NCBI GenBank assembly: GCA_002452745.1
Contig: DKFC01000015.1
Location: 1-19,588, forward strand
Length of the DNA stretch: 19,588 nucleotides
Direction of reading: 5' to 3'
From: Firmicutes bacterium UBA6806
Lineage (GTDB): Bacteria > Bacillota > Clostridia > Peptostreptococcales > Acidaminobacteraceae
This document shows positions 8,633 to 15,833 of the stretch, in pieces. Positions within the stretch are counted from its first letter, which is position 1. Each line of letters starts with the position of its first letter. A program made the position numbers and the translations under genes. Below the pieces are notes generated by a model. That model was not told the origin of the DNA, made no database searches, and saw nothing but the letters and a program-made list of their open reading frames with translations.

Positions 8633-9667
8633 TTAGTTGAATGAATTGGGATAGAGGTAAGATGCAATTTCCCTGACAACATCTGCTGAGCCGCAACTGC
8701 CTTCCATGTCGTCTAAGTTGACAGCGTAGACTCTTTGATTCACAATAGCATCCACGTTTTCAAGTGCGGTGTTGGCATAGAGAAAATCAATTTTTTCTTG
8801 AGCATCACCAGCATAGTACTCATTGATAATAATGACTTGAGGGTTTCTCTCCACAACTTGCTCCCATGAGACTGTTGCCCAGCCCTTGTCGATATCGTCA
8901 AAGATTGAGATGCCGCCAGCGAGTTTGAAAATATCACCTGGCATTCCCTGACAGGCGGTGAAAGGTGCTTCTTCTCCAGAGTCAAAGTTGAAAATTGTAA
9001 CGGGGTTTTCATATGCGGATTCGCCCAGAGTCTCTTTAACGTCTGAAATGGTTTCTTTCATAGCGTCAACCTTTTGAGCTGCAATAGCTTCAACGTCAAA
9101 TATTTTGCCGAGGGTCTCGTAGTCCCTGTAGATGTCTTCAAAAGTAGCGCTGTCGCTACAGCAATAAGGGGTATACATGGCGATGCTATTTTCCTGACAG
9201 AAATCCTTGTTGTAATAGTCTTCGCTGAAAGTAGAATCCCAGCCTATCAGGAAATCTGGCTCAACGGAGAGCAACTGTTCTCTCGAAATATCTCGTCGAC
9301 CTCCATTCCAAATGTTTTCAATGGTATCGCGACCTGAAAAGGCATGGATAGAGCCACCGCCATTAGCACCTCTTGCCAGTGCGACAATACTGTCTTCCAG
9401 ACCTAGATCGAGTAAAATATCTCCCATTTGATCTCCCATTGCAACGGCTTTAGTAGGGGCTTTTACAAAAGTTTGTTCGATTTTATCACCCAATCCGCTT
9501 CTCAATAAATCGACTGTGATTGTGACGGGGACATACGTATCATCAGTGGTTTGTTCAGGTGCAGGGGTGGGTGCAGAGGCAACCTCAGATGCGGTTTTGG
9601 CGCTACAGCCAGTAATGGTGATTAGAAGTAGGACTGATAGACAAAGTGATGTTATTATTTTTTTCAA
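8633..9667 (-). CDS. btuF: Corrinoid/iron-type ABC importer substrate-binding lipoprotein
   Basis: A 344-residue lipoprotein of the BtuF/FecB/FhuD class. The signal peptide MKKIITSLCLSVLLLITITG ends in a lipobox at Cys21, followed by a Thr/Pro-rich linker of about 25 residues. The two-lobed binding domain comes next: GLEDSIVALARGANGG, LSVEPDFLIGWDS, then WEQVVERNPQVIIINEY and a C-terminal IVNQRVYAVNLDD segment. I chose a TTG start at 9667, nine bases after GAGGAGG. No ATG lies near the site, and this TTG gives a perfect lipoprotein signal. It would capture the ligand outside the membrane for the BtuC/BtuD pair encoded downstream. The cobalamin riboswitch and terminator upstream make cobalamin, or another corrinoid, the leading ligand. 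Iron-siderophore or heme binding cannot be excluded from sequence. Confidence 0.85.
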   Translation of the reverse strand: MKKIITSLCLSVLLLITITGCSAKTASEVASAPTPAPEQTTDDTYVPVTITVDLLRSGLGDKIEQTFVKAPTKAVAMGDQMGDILLDLGLEDSIVALARGANGGGSIHAFSGRDTIENIWNGGRRDISREQLLSVEPDFLIGWDSTFSEDYYNKDFCQENSIAMYTPYCCSDSATFEDIYRDYETLGKIFDVEAIAAQKVDAMKETISDVKETLGESAYENPVTIFNFDSGEEAPFTACQGMPGDIFKLAGGISIFDDIDKGWATVSWEQVVERNPQVIIINEYYAGDAQEKIDFLYANTALENVDAIVNQRVYAVNLDDMEGSCGSADVVREIASYLYPNSFN

Positions 9668-9737
9668 AATGTAGAACCTCCTCAAAACTTATTTTTGAAT
9701 TATGTGATTGATTGTTACATGCATGTATGTAAGGTGC

Positions 9738-9761
9738 GCTATATATCCTTGGTTATATAGC
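9738..9761 (-). promoter_or_regulatory. Leader stem-loop between riboswitch terminator and btuF
   Basis: GCTATATA (9738-9745) is a perfect inverted repeat of TATATAGC (9754-9761) around an 8-base loop. A near-palindromic TTACATGCATGTATGTAA lies just beside it, closer to the gene. Both fall in the untranslated leader downstream of the riboswitch terminator. No function is assigned. Confidence 0.35.
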
Positions 9762-9850
9762 TGGACGATTTAAAATAGGTTGATTGGTATAGAAAATACG
9801 ATTAGGAGGATAAGTTTCCACGAGTATTGCAGTCCTTCATTTGGATTTGT

Positions 9851-9894
9851 AAAAAAAAAGGTGCATCGGTTTCTCAATGAGAAACCAATACACC
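9851..9894 (-). terminator. Riboswitch-controlled intrinsic terminator (attenuator)
   Basis: On the minus strand GGTGTATTGGTTTCTC (9894-9879) pairs with GAGAAACCGATGCACC (9875-9860). The 16 pairs include two G-U pairs, the loop is 3 bases and nine T residues follow (9859-9851). It lies about 60 bases after the cobalamin aptamer and about 180 bases before the btuF start. This is the expected place for a terminator that forms when the ligand is bound. Confidence 0.92.
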
Positions 9895-9952
9895 CGTTTT
9901 GTGTACTAATATAAATAAAGCAATTCTGTCTACCACAGTGCTTTCCAAAATC

Positions 9953-10160
9953 GTCTGTCTTCTGACTCACGTTATAGAGCTCTAAAGCCCTTGCGTGCGT
10001 TTCCTACCTTCCTATGTTTCCACGGTGGAAGCCTTTCGGCTCACATCACAATTACAACTGTGATGCTTCGGAACGCCCTCACGCTTACAGCGCCGGTAGC
10101 GCGGGGAGTTTAACCCCATTCCTTTTACATATGGCCTGTTGCAGTGTACAACTTTACAGC
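9953..10160 (-). promoter_or_regulatory. Cobalamin riboswitch
   Basis: Read on the minus strand, the leader shows the conserved cobalamin aptamer core. AAAAGGAATGGGG begins it (about 10126), then GGTTAAACTCC matches the GGTGNAANTCC element. CGGCGCTGTAAGCG matches the CNACTGTNANCG element, and CACCGTGG...AGGAAGG matches the P6 region. Finally AGTCAGAAGACAGAC (9967-9953) is the B12 box. A variable arm with a strong TCACAGTTGTAATTGTGA hairpin lies between. With the terminator downstream this should be an off-switch: high cobalamin stops transcription of the importer. The outer boundary is approximate, and the exact ligand subclass (adenosyl- or methyl/aqua-cobalamin) is not decided. Confidence 0.88.
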
Positions 10161-10189
10161 CAAAATGAACGATTCCCTAATTCGCACTC

Positions 10190-10218
10190 ATTATACTATA
10201 TTGATATAAATAGAGCAA
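10190..10218 (-). promoter_or_regulatory. Sigma-A promoter for the cobalamin riboswitch leader
   Basis: On the minus strand TTGCTC (10218-10213), 17 bases, then a perfect TATAAT (10195-10190). Transcription would start near 10183, just before the aptamer. It lies right after the exporter operon's stop codon at 10229. No terminator is visible between them, so some read-through from the exporter into the riboswitch is possible. Confidence 0.6.
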
Positions 10219-10228
10219 GCTAAAATAT

Positions 10229-12301
10229 TTATGATTTCATTTGCAACATATAGAGATCATAATAAATGCCGCCTTTATTCAGGAGTTCTTGATGTGTTCC
10301 AGTCTCACGAATTTCCCCTTTACTCATGACTAAAATCTTGTCAGCATGTTGAATGGTGGAAAGTCTATGCGCCACGATGATGGTGGTCTGCTTATGAATC
10401 ATCTTTTGGATGGCATCTTGGATCAACAGTTCTGTTTCTGTATCAATATTTGAAGTGGCCTCATCTAAAATCAATATTTTAGGTTCAAAGACGAGTGCTC
10501 TGGCAAAGGATAAAAGCTGTCTTTGTCCAGCGGATAGCGTTGCACCTCTTTCCACAACGGGCTCGTCATAGGCCTTTGGCAACTTGGAAATGAACGTATC
10601 GGCGTTTACGTAGGAAGCTACCGTTTGAATTTTATCCAATGAGATTGCCTCTTCTCTGAGGCGAATATTACCCTTGATGTCACCTGAGAACAAAAAGACA
10701 TCTTGTAGGACGATTCCAATTTTGCGACGAAGACTGCCGAGATCCATATCTCGAATGTCGATGCCGTCTAAGAGAATTTCACCTTTTTGGATGTCGTAAA
10801 ATCGACTGAGAAGACTTATAATCGTAGTTTTGCCCGAACCTGTCGATCCGACCAGAGCAATTGTTTCGCCCTTCTGGACGCTGAAACTGACCCCTTTTAG
10901 CACATAGTCATCATCGCTCTGTGGGTCGTCGGTATAACTAAACCAAACATCTTTAAACTCTATTTTGCCTTGGAAGTCATCTTCGCCTATAATTACAGGA
11001 TGAACTGGATTATCAATTGGGTTCTCTTCGTCGAGTAGCATAAACACCCTTTCGGCAGAGGCCATTGACGACTGGAAGATGTTGAATTTTTCACTTAAAT
11101 CCATAATCGGTCTAAAAAACTGTTGCGTATAGGAAATAAAGGCCACGAGAACCCCTAAGTCAACGATTCCCTTAATCGCATCATTACCGCCAAACCAAAG
11201 GAGCAGTGACAGTGAGATGGAATAGACGAGGTTCATGCTCGGTCTAAAGACTGCATAGACCCTTGTTTCAGCAACAGAACTCTTCAAGTAATCTTCATTG
11301 ATTTCATCAAAGGCCTTGAAAATACCCTCTTGCTTGTTGAAGATTTGTATGATTTTCATGCCGTTTATATTTTCTGAAAGCGTTGCATTTATACGTGCTA
11401 ATTTTACCTTGACCTCCCGTTGAACAGCACGTGCTTTTCGTCTGAAAACAGAAGCGGCGATGATGATAATCGGCACTGTACTGAGGGAGATGACGGCAAG
11501 TTTCGTGTTGATCATCATCATGACGATGACCGTTCCACCAAGGAGAAAGAAGTCCTTTAAAGAGGTTATGAGCACGCTGGTAAACATTTCGTTTATGTTG
11601 TTCATGTCGTTTGAGACACGAGTCACAAGCCGCCCTACTGGATTCTTGTCGAAAAACCCAAGATTCATGCGCTGTAAATGGTCGAAGAGAGCTTCTCTCA
11701 TGGTGTAGACGATTTTTTGACTTGCATGATTTAAGAGGACTGTATGTGCATAGGTCATGAGAAAGCTCACGAGGAGCAAACCAGCAAGTGTCCCTGTGAG
11801 AACGACCAAAAGGGACTTGTTGGTCTGCGTAAGAGTCGCAATGAGTTCTGCTGAAACGGGAAAACCAACCTTGCTGTAGTCTTCGGTGCTGTTGGATTTT
11901 ATATCCTCGTGGTGAGTTCCCTCGGGCAAGAGATAGTAATTGCCATTAGATTCAACAATATACCTGATGTTATCATCTTTTTTGAAGGTGAAACTGTCTG
12001 CCAAAGAGGGGGTTGTGTAAGTTCTCTCGTCTATTGTAATCGAACCGTTTGAATCCTCTTTTATTCGGTGAACAGAGGGGGTGATAAAGTCGTCGATGGC
12101 AACCTTAGTCACATATGGAACTGCTAAGTCAACACCTGTAACCGCCAGCATCATGAGAATGCTGATGAACAGGATCACGCCTTGAGATTTTGCGTAACTG
12201 AGCAGTCTGAATATAATTTGTATGTCAAAAGAGGTGTTGATATCCTTCTCGCTATGGATGGTGGTCTCTTTTTCGATATCTGTCTTATTGGTCTTAGCCA
12301 T
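10229..12301 (-). CDS. Heterodimeric ABC exporter, canonical half with extracellular domain (BmrD/TM288-like)
   Basis: A 690-residue fused transmembrane-ATPase half transporter. TM1 lies at about residues 35-62. An unusual hydrophilic insert of roughly 100 residues (about 65-165, including YLLPEGTHHEDIK) sits between TM1 and TM2 and would be outside the cell, as in B. subtilis BmrD. The remaining helices and intracellular loops follow, with FDKNPVGRLVTRVSND near the coupling region. The ATPase domain has Walker A GSTGSGKTT (about 483), signature LSAGQ (about 585) and Walker B ILILDEATS with the catalytic Glu intact (about 612), then AHRLST. The start follows the first half by only 6 bases, with AAAGGAG inside the upstream stop region. 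Drugs or lipid-like compounds are typical substrates; none can be named here. Confidence 0.93.
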   Translation of the reverse strand: MAKTNKTDIEKETTIHSEKDINTSFDIQIIFRLLSYAKSQGVILFISILMMLAVTGVDLAVPYVTKVAIDDFITPSVHRIKEDSNGSITIDERTYTTPSLADSFTFKKDDNIRYIVESNGNYYLLPEGTHHEDIKSNSTEDYSKVGFPVSAELIATLTQTNKSLLVVLTGTLAGLLLVSFLMTYAHTVLLNHASQKIVYTMREALFDHLQRMNLGFFDKNPVGRLVTRVSNDMNNINEMFTSVLITSLKDFFLLGGTVIVMMMINTKLAVISLSTVPIIIIAASVFRRKARAVQREVKVKLARINATLSENINGMKIIQIFNKQEGIFKAFDEINEDYLKSSVAETRVYAVFRPSMNLVYSISLSLLLWFGGNDAIKGIVDLGVLVAFISYTQQFFRPIMDLSEKFNIFQSSMASAERVFMLLDEENPIDNPVHPVIIGEDDFQGKIEFKDVWFSYTDDPQSDDDYVLKGVSFSVQKGETIALVGSTGSGKTTIISLLSRFYDIQKGEILLDGIDIRDMDLGSLRRKIGIVLQDVFLFSGDIKGNIRLREEAISLDKIQTVASYVNADTFISKLPKAYDEPVVERGATLSAGQRQLLSFARALVFEPKILILDEATSNIDTETELLIQDAIQKMIHKQTTIIVAHRLSTIQHADKILVMSKGEIRETGTHQELLNKGGIYYDLYMLQMKS

Positions 12302-12307
12302 AGTCGA

Positions 12308-14056
12308 TTACTCCTTTGATATTTTTTCTTCAAGCAATTGCTTTTTGTACATGTCTTCATAGAGGCCACCCAGGGCGAGCAAGTTTTCGTGTGTTCCCTG
12401 TTCGACGATTTCGCCGTCATCCAAGACGATGATTTTGTCGGCCCCCTTTATGGTCGAAATTCGGTGTGCCACAATCAGAGTGGTGGTCTCTTTTAGTTCG
12501 TCCGAAAGATGACTTAAAATACTCTCTTCGGTTTTGGTGTCAACTGCTGACAGTGAGTCGTCAAGAAGGACGATTGGCGGTTTCTTGTAAAGGGCTCTTG
12601 CAATGGAAACCCTCTGCTTTTGGCCTCCAGACATGTTGACTCCTCTCTCTCCAAGTTCCGTGTCATATCCCTTGCTGAATTCTTCGATTTCCCTGTGAAT
12701 CTGAGCAACTCTGGTGGAGGTTTTTACCCTCTCTAAGTCCACTTCTTCAGAGGAAAAGGCAACATTGTATGAGATGGGTTTTGAAAACAGGAAGTTGTCT
12801 TGGGGGACGTATCCAATTTTTTCTCTCAAATCGTGTTGAGGTAAGGCGTTGATGTCCTTTCCGCTGTATAGGATAGTGTCATCGTCAACATTGTATAGTT
12901 TTAAGAGCAGATTCATCAAGGTGGTCTTTCCACTGCCAGTTCGTCCGATGATTGCCAGTGTTTCACCAGATTTTACGCTGAAACTGATGTTTTTGAGGGT
13001 GTCAGCTTCGCTTCCCGGATACTTAAACGACAGGTTTTTTACTTCTATTGAAGGGGTGAAATCATATAAATCCAGTAAAGTCTCAGCATCTTCAATTTCT
13101 GGCTCTGTTTCTAAAATAACGTTAATCCGTTTTAACGAGACTTGTCCCCGCTGAATGATGTTATACACAAATCCAAGTGCCATCATAGGCCATGAGAGCA
13201 TGCCGACATAGGTGATAAAGGTTACAAATTCACCGATGCTGATGACTTTGTCCATAACGAGAGAACCGCCATAGACAATGGCGATTAAGGTGCTGGCACT
13301 TGAGATAAGGCCAACCAGTGGATGTGCAAAACCGGAGATTCTCACCAGCGACATATTCGTGTCGAAGTTCTCTTGGTTGTTTATATTGAAATAATCAAGC
13401 GTCTTGGATTCCATGACAAATGATTTGATGATTCTGATTCCAGAAAAGGATTCCTGTGCTGTATCAGTTAAATCAGAGAAAGCCTCTTGAACCCTTTTAA
13501 ATCGAAGGCGAATCTGCTTGCCAAGTAAAATGATGGTAATGGCGATCAGTGGAAGCGGCAAGATTGCCAAGAGGGTGAGATTTAAGTTGATTCGAGTTAT
13601 CATGAGAATAATGGTCATGACCCCCATAAACATGGCGTCAATAAACATGACAATTCCCGAACCGAAGGCCATTCTCACGGCTGTGACGTCGTTGGTACAA
13701 TGCGCCATTAAATCGCCTGTCTTGTGATGGTTGTAGTAATTGAGCGAGAGTTTTTCCAAGTGCCTGAACAGCTTGTTGCGAAGGCTGTACTCTAGCTTCT
13801 TGGACGTTGTAATGATGGTCATACGCCATCCAAAGCGTCCCACGGCTACGAGAAAGGCAATGCCCATCACCATGCCCATATAGGTTGGAAGCTTGGAAGC
13901 GGTGAGCGTTCCCGCCATGAGATCATCTGTAAAGCCGCCGATGATGAGCGGGGTAATCAATTGAAGCCCGTCAATGACAACCAATAGTAAAATACCAAAT
14001 AAATAAGCTGGGAAATACCGCTTTAAATCGGTTTTGATGTATTTAAAATCGTTCAT
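12308..14056 (-). CDS. Heterodimeric ABC exporter, degenerate half (BmrC/TM287-like)
   Basis: A 582-residue half transporter with six transmembrane helices in the first 320 residues and a C-terminal ATPase. Walker A is GRTGSGKTT (about 370), followed by the Q-loop (YVPQDNFLFS) and signature MSGGQ. Walker B reads VLLDDSLSAVD, with Asp where the catalytic Glu normally stands. The H-loop His is kept (AHRIST). This substitution is the hallmark of the partner with the non-hydrolysing site in heterodimeric exporters, and it matches the intact Glu in the next gene. A strong AGGAGG is close to the ATG. The two genes are tightly packed and surely form one complex. The gene diverges from the DeoR-methyltransferase gene across a 246-base gap. 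Confidence 0.94.
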   Translation of the reverse strand: MNDFKYIKTDLKRYFPAYLFGILLLVVIDGLQLITPLIIGGFTDDLMAGTLTASKLPTYMGMVMGIAFLVAVGRFGWRMTIITTSKKLEYSLRNKLFRHLEKLSLNYYNHHKTGDLMAHCTNDVTAVRMAFGSGIVMFIDAMFMGVMTIILMITRINLNLTLLAILPLPLIAITIILLGKQIRLRFKRVQEAFSDLTDTAQESFSGIRIIKSFVMESKTLDYFNINNQENFDTNMSLVRISGFAHPLVGLISSASTLIAIVYGGSLVMDKVISIGEFVTFITYVGMLSWPMMALGFVYNIIQRGQVSLKRINVILETEPEIEDAETLLDLYDFTPSIEVKNLSFKYPGSEADTLKNISFSVKSGETLAIIGRTGSGKTTLMNLLLKLYNVDDDTILYSGKDINALPQHDLREKIGYVPQDNFLFSKPISYNVAFSSEEVDLERVKTSTRVAQIHREIEEFSKGYDTELGERGVNMSGGQKQRVSIARALYKKPPIVLLDDSLSAVDTKTEESILSHLSDELKETTTLIVAHRISTIKGADKIIVLDDGEIVEQGTHENLLALGGLYEDMYKKQLLEEKISKE

Positions 14057-14081
14057 ATTGTCCTCCTACATGCATACTAAT

Positions 14082-14090
14082 ATCATAGCA
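14082..14090 (-). promoter_or_regulatory. Extended -10 promoter candidate for the exporter operon
   Basis: On the minus strand TGCTATGAT is an extended -10 (TGn then TATGAT, one base from consensus). It has no good -35 at 16-18 bases. Transcription would start near 14075, giving a leader of about 20 bases that holds only the ribosome binding site. There is no room for a BmrB-type attenuator peptide. Confidence 0.35.
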
Positions 14091-14172
14091 TAAATTTTAG
14101 GTTTTCGTAGAGAATACAGTTTAAAAAGATGAAAAAAAGTTTGCACAGCTTCACCAAAATGTGAAAAAACAA

Positions 14173-14201
14173 TTGAAATTTCACTGAAATAGAAATAGAA
14201 T
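14173..14201 (+). promoter_or_regulatory. Sigma-A promoter for the DeoR-methyltransferase gene
   Basis: TTGAAA (14173-14178), 17 bases, then TAGAAT (14196-14201), each one base from consensus. The spacer contains the palindrome ATTTCACTGAAAT (14178-14190). Another inverted repeat, TTCAC-6-GTGAA (14150-14165), lies just upstream. The start point would be near 14208, about 95 bases before the ATG. Confidence 0.5.
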
Positions 14202-14208
14202 AAAAACA

Positions 14209-14250
14209 AAGTGTTAAAATGTGTTTACAAAAGTGAGTAAGTGTTAAAAT
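14209..14250 (+). repeat. Direct repeat pair, possible operator
   Basis: AAGTGTTAAAAT occurs twice (14209-14220 and 14239-14250), exactly 30 bases apart, immediately downstream of the predicted transcription start. The spacing equals close to three helical turns, so two protein units could bind on one face. A site for the DeoR-type regulator encoded next is the simplest reading (inference). Confidence 0.5.
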
Positions 14251-14302
14251 AGTGATAGAGGTTGAAAAAGTGGATTTAGCCGTGTGGATGGAGGGATACA
14301 TA

Positions 14303-15694
14303 ATGTTGGTTGAAGAGCGACATAGAGAAATTTTGGCGATTATAAATAGAGAGGGAAGTATTAAGGCAAGAGACATCGAAGAGAAGTTTGAGGTGGGGTT
14401 TGATACGGCAAGAAGGGATCTGAGGATTTTAGAGGAAAAGGGTCTTTTAAAGAGAACTCATGGTGGGGCAATCCCGCTGGTTCAAGTGGGCTATGTTCCC
14501 CTTGAAGGGAGTCGCTTGAACGATGTTCAACATGCTAGGGCTGCGGATAAAGCCATTGCCAGAGAAGCCGTTGAACGCATCAAGGAGGGCGATGTGGTGT
14601 ACTTATCTGGGGGAACGCTGGGGCTTCTTATTGCAGAGGGGGTTTTAAAGAGCGGGCGGCATGTCACAGTGGTGACAAATGCCATTGCCACCTCAGAAGT
14701 TCTGAGGACATCTCCTGAGGTGGATGTGTTTATATTAGGGGGGAGTAGCAGTCGAGAAGGGATTACCAGCGGTTATTTTGCCGAAGAAATGGTGCGTTCC
14801 ATGAGATTTGACAGCGCCTTTATATCATCGGCGGCTGTCTCATCTGAATTTGGCGTTTCCACACAGGCACCTGAAGCAATTGCACTTATGAAGGAAGTGA
14901 TGAGAAGTTCGAGAAAGGTCATCGGCTTATTTCCCTTTGACAGGGTCGGCGGGGCTTCTACGATTAAAGTTTGCGACTCGGTGGCACTGGATTACTTGAT
15001 TACAGATTGGGATGCCACCCTTGAAGAAATCAAGATATTTGAAGAACAAGGTATTCAGGTAATTGTGGCTGATCCTCACGATACAATGTATCAGGAACTT
15101 AGACAGAAAGGGCATAAGGGTTGGGGCGGTCAGAAGTACGAGCAGCGTATGGATGGCTGGCAGCATAAATTTAACTGGTTAGTGGAAACTGTGGCGCCTT
15201 GTTCTGGTCGTGCATTGGAGATGGGCTGTGGTGCTGGGGATGCGTCTGTGATGCTTGCTGAAAAGGGATTCGAAGTTACAGGAGTGGATATTTCACCGGC
15301 TGCGATTGAATGGGCAAAAGACAAGGTCAGACAGCTTCCCTTTAAGATAGAGTTTATTGCGAAGAACGTCTGCGATACAAATTTGTTGGCAGGCTCAAAA
15401 TTTGATGTAATTGTGGATGGCTGTTGCCTACACTGTCTCTTTGGAAAGGATAGAGACAGGTTTTATGAAAACGTCAAGCGTCTGTTATCGGAGGGAGGCT
15501 ATTTTATGGTGAACTCTGTTATCTTAAACCATGAAGGGGACGAAATGCCGAGGGTGTCCAGCATAGAGCGCTGTTTCATGACTGAGAGTGCCTTGGAGGC
15601 AGAGCTCTATGAGAGAGGGTTTAAAAAGATACAATCCGAGACTAGAAAGGGTGAAAAGAACAGTCATTTCACAGGTGTTTTTCAACTCGTTTAG
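14303..15694 (+). CDS. DeoR-family regulator fused to class I SAM-dependent methyltransferase
   Basis: A 463-residue two-part protein in one uninterrupted frame. Residues 1-57 form a DeoR winged helix (VEERHREILAIINREGSIKA, then DTARRDLRILEEKGLLKRTHGGA). Residues about 75-235 are the DeoR sensor fold (VTVVTNAIATSEVL, FILGGSS, DYLITDWDA). The usual DSSK-like signature of phosphosugar-sensing members is replaced by LFPFDR (209-214). Residues about 268-463 are a Rossmann methyltransferase with motif I EMGCGAGD (306-313), GVDIS (327-331) and VDGCCLHCLFGKDRDRF. Ordinary DeoR proteins end near residue 255-260, and Met262 begins what looks like a complete methyltransferase. I chose ATG 14303, seven bases after GGAGGG; starts further upstream add residues without homologous character. 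The substrate is unknown. It is divergent from the exporter operon. Confidence 0.88.
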   Translation: MLVEERHREILAIINREGSIKARDIEEKFEVGFDTARRDLRILEEKGLLKRTHGGAIPLVQVGYVPLEGSRLNDVQHARAADKAIAREAVERIKEGDVVYLSGGTLGLLIAEGVLKSGRHVTVVTNAIATSEVLRTSPEVDVFILGGSSSREGITSGYFAEEMVRSMRFDSAFISSAAVSSEFGVSTQAPEAIALMKEVMRSSRKVIGLFPFDRVGGASTIKVCDSVALDYLITDWDATLEEIKIFEEQGIQVIVADPHDTMYQELRQKGHKGWGGQKYEQRMDGWQHKFNWLVETVAPCSGRALEMGCGAGDASVMLAEKGFEVTGVDISPAAIEWAKDKVRQLPFKIEFIAKNVCDTNLLAGSKFDVIVDGCCLHCLFGKDRDRFYENVKRLLSEGGYFMVNSVILNHEGDEMPRVSSIERCFMTESALEAELYERGFKKIQSETRKGEKNSHFTGVFQLV

Positions 15695-15778
15695 CGAGTA
15701 TAAATGGATTCAATAGACTTAAAAAATGCTGGTTACATAAAATTAACAGAATCCCGCTTTTTTATTGTCCGTAAGTTG

Positions 15779-15805
15779 TTGACAAAGAGGTCTAAACATG
15801 ATAAT
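15779..15805 (+). promoter_or_regulatory. Candidate promoter for the guaBA leader
   Basis: A perfect TTGACA (15779-15784) is followed after 15 bases by GATAAT (15800-15805), with TGATAAT around it. The spacing is short, but the boxes are strong and correctly placed to transcribe the purine riboswitch that starts about 70 bases later. No clear terminator separates it from the preceding fusion gene. Confidence 0.45.
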
Positions 15806-15833
15806 TTGAGTATTAATAAAAAAATATAGCGAA

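Noticed and set aside
14057..14302. BmrB-type attenuator peptide before the exporter
   Set aside because: The leader implied by the best promoter is about 20 bases, and no small frame with a terminator hairpin lies there.
15684..15699. Hairpin ACTCG/CGAGT at the end of the fusion gene as a terminator
   Set aside because: The stem is only five pairs and no T-run follows, so termination there is not supported.
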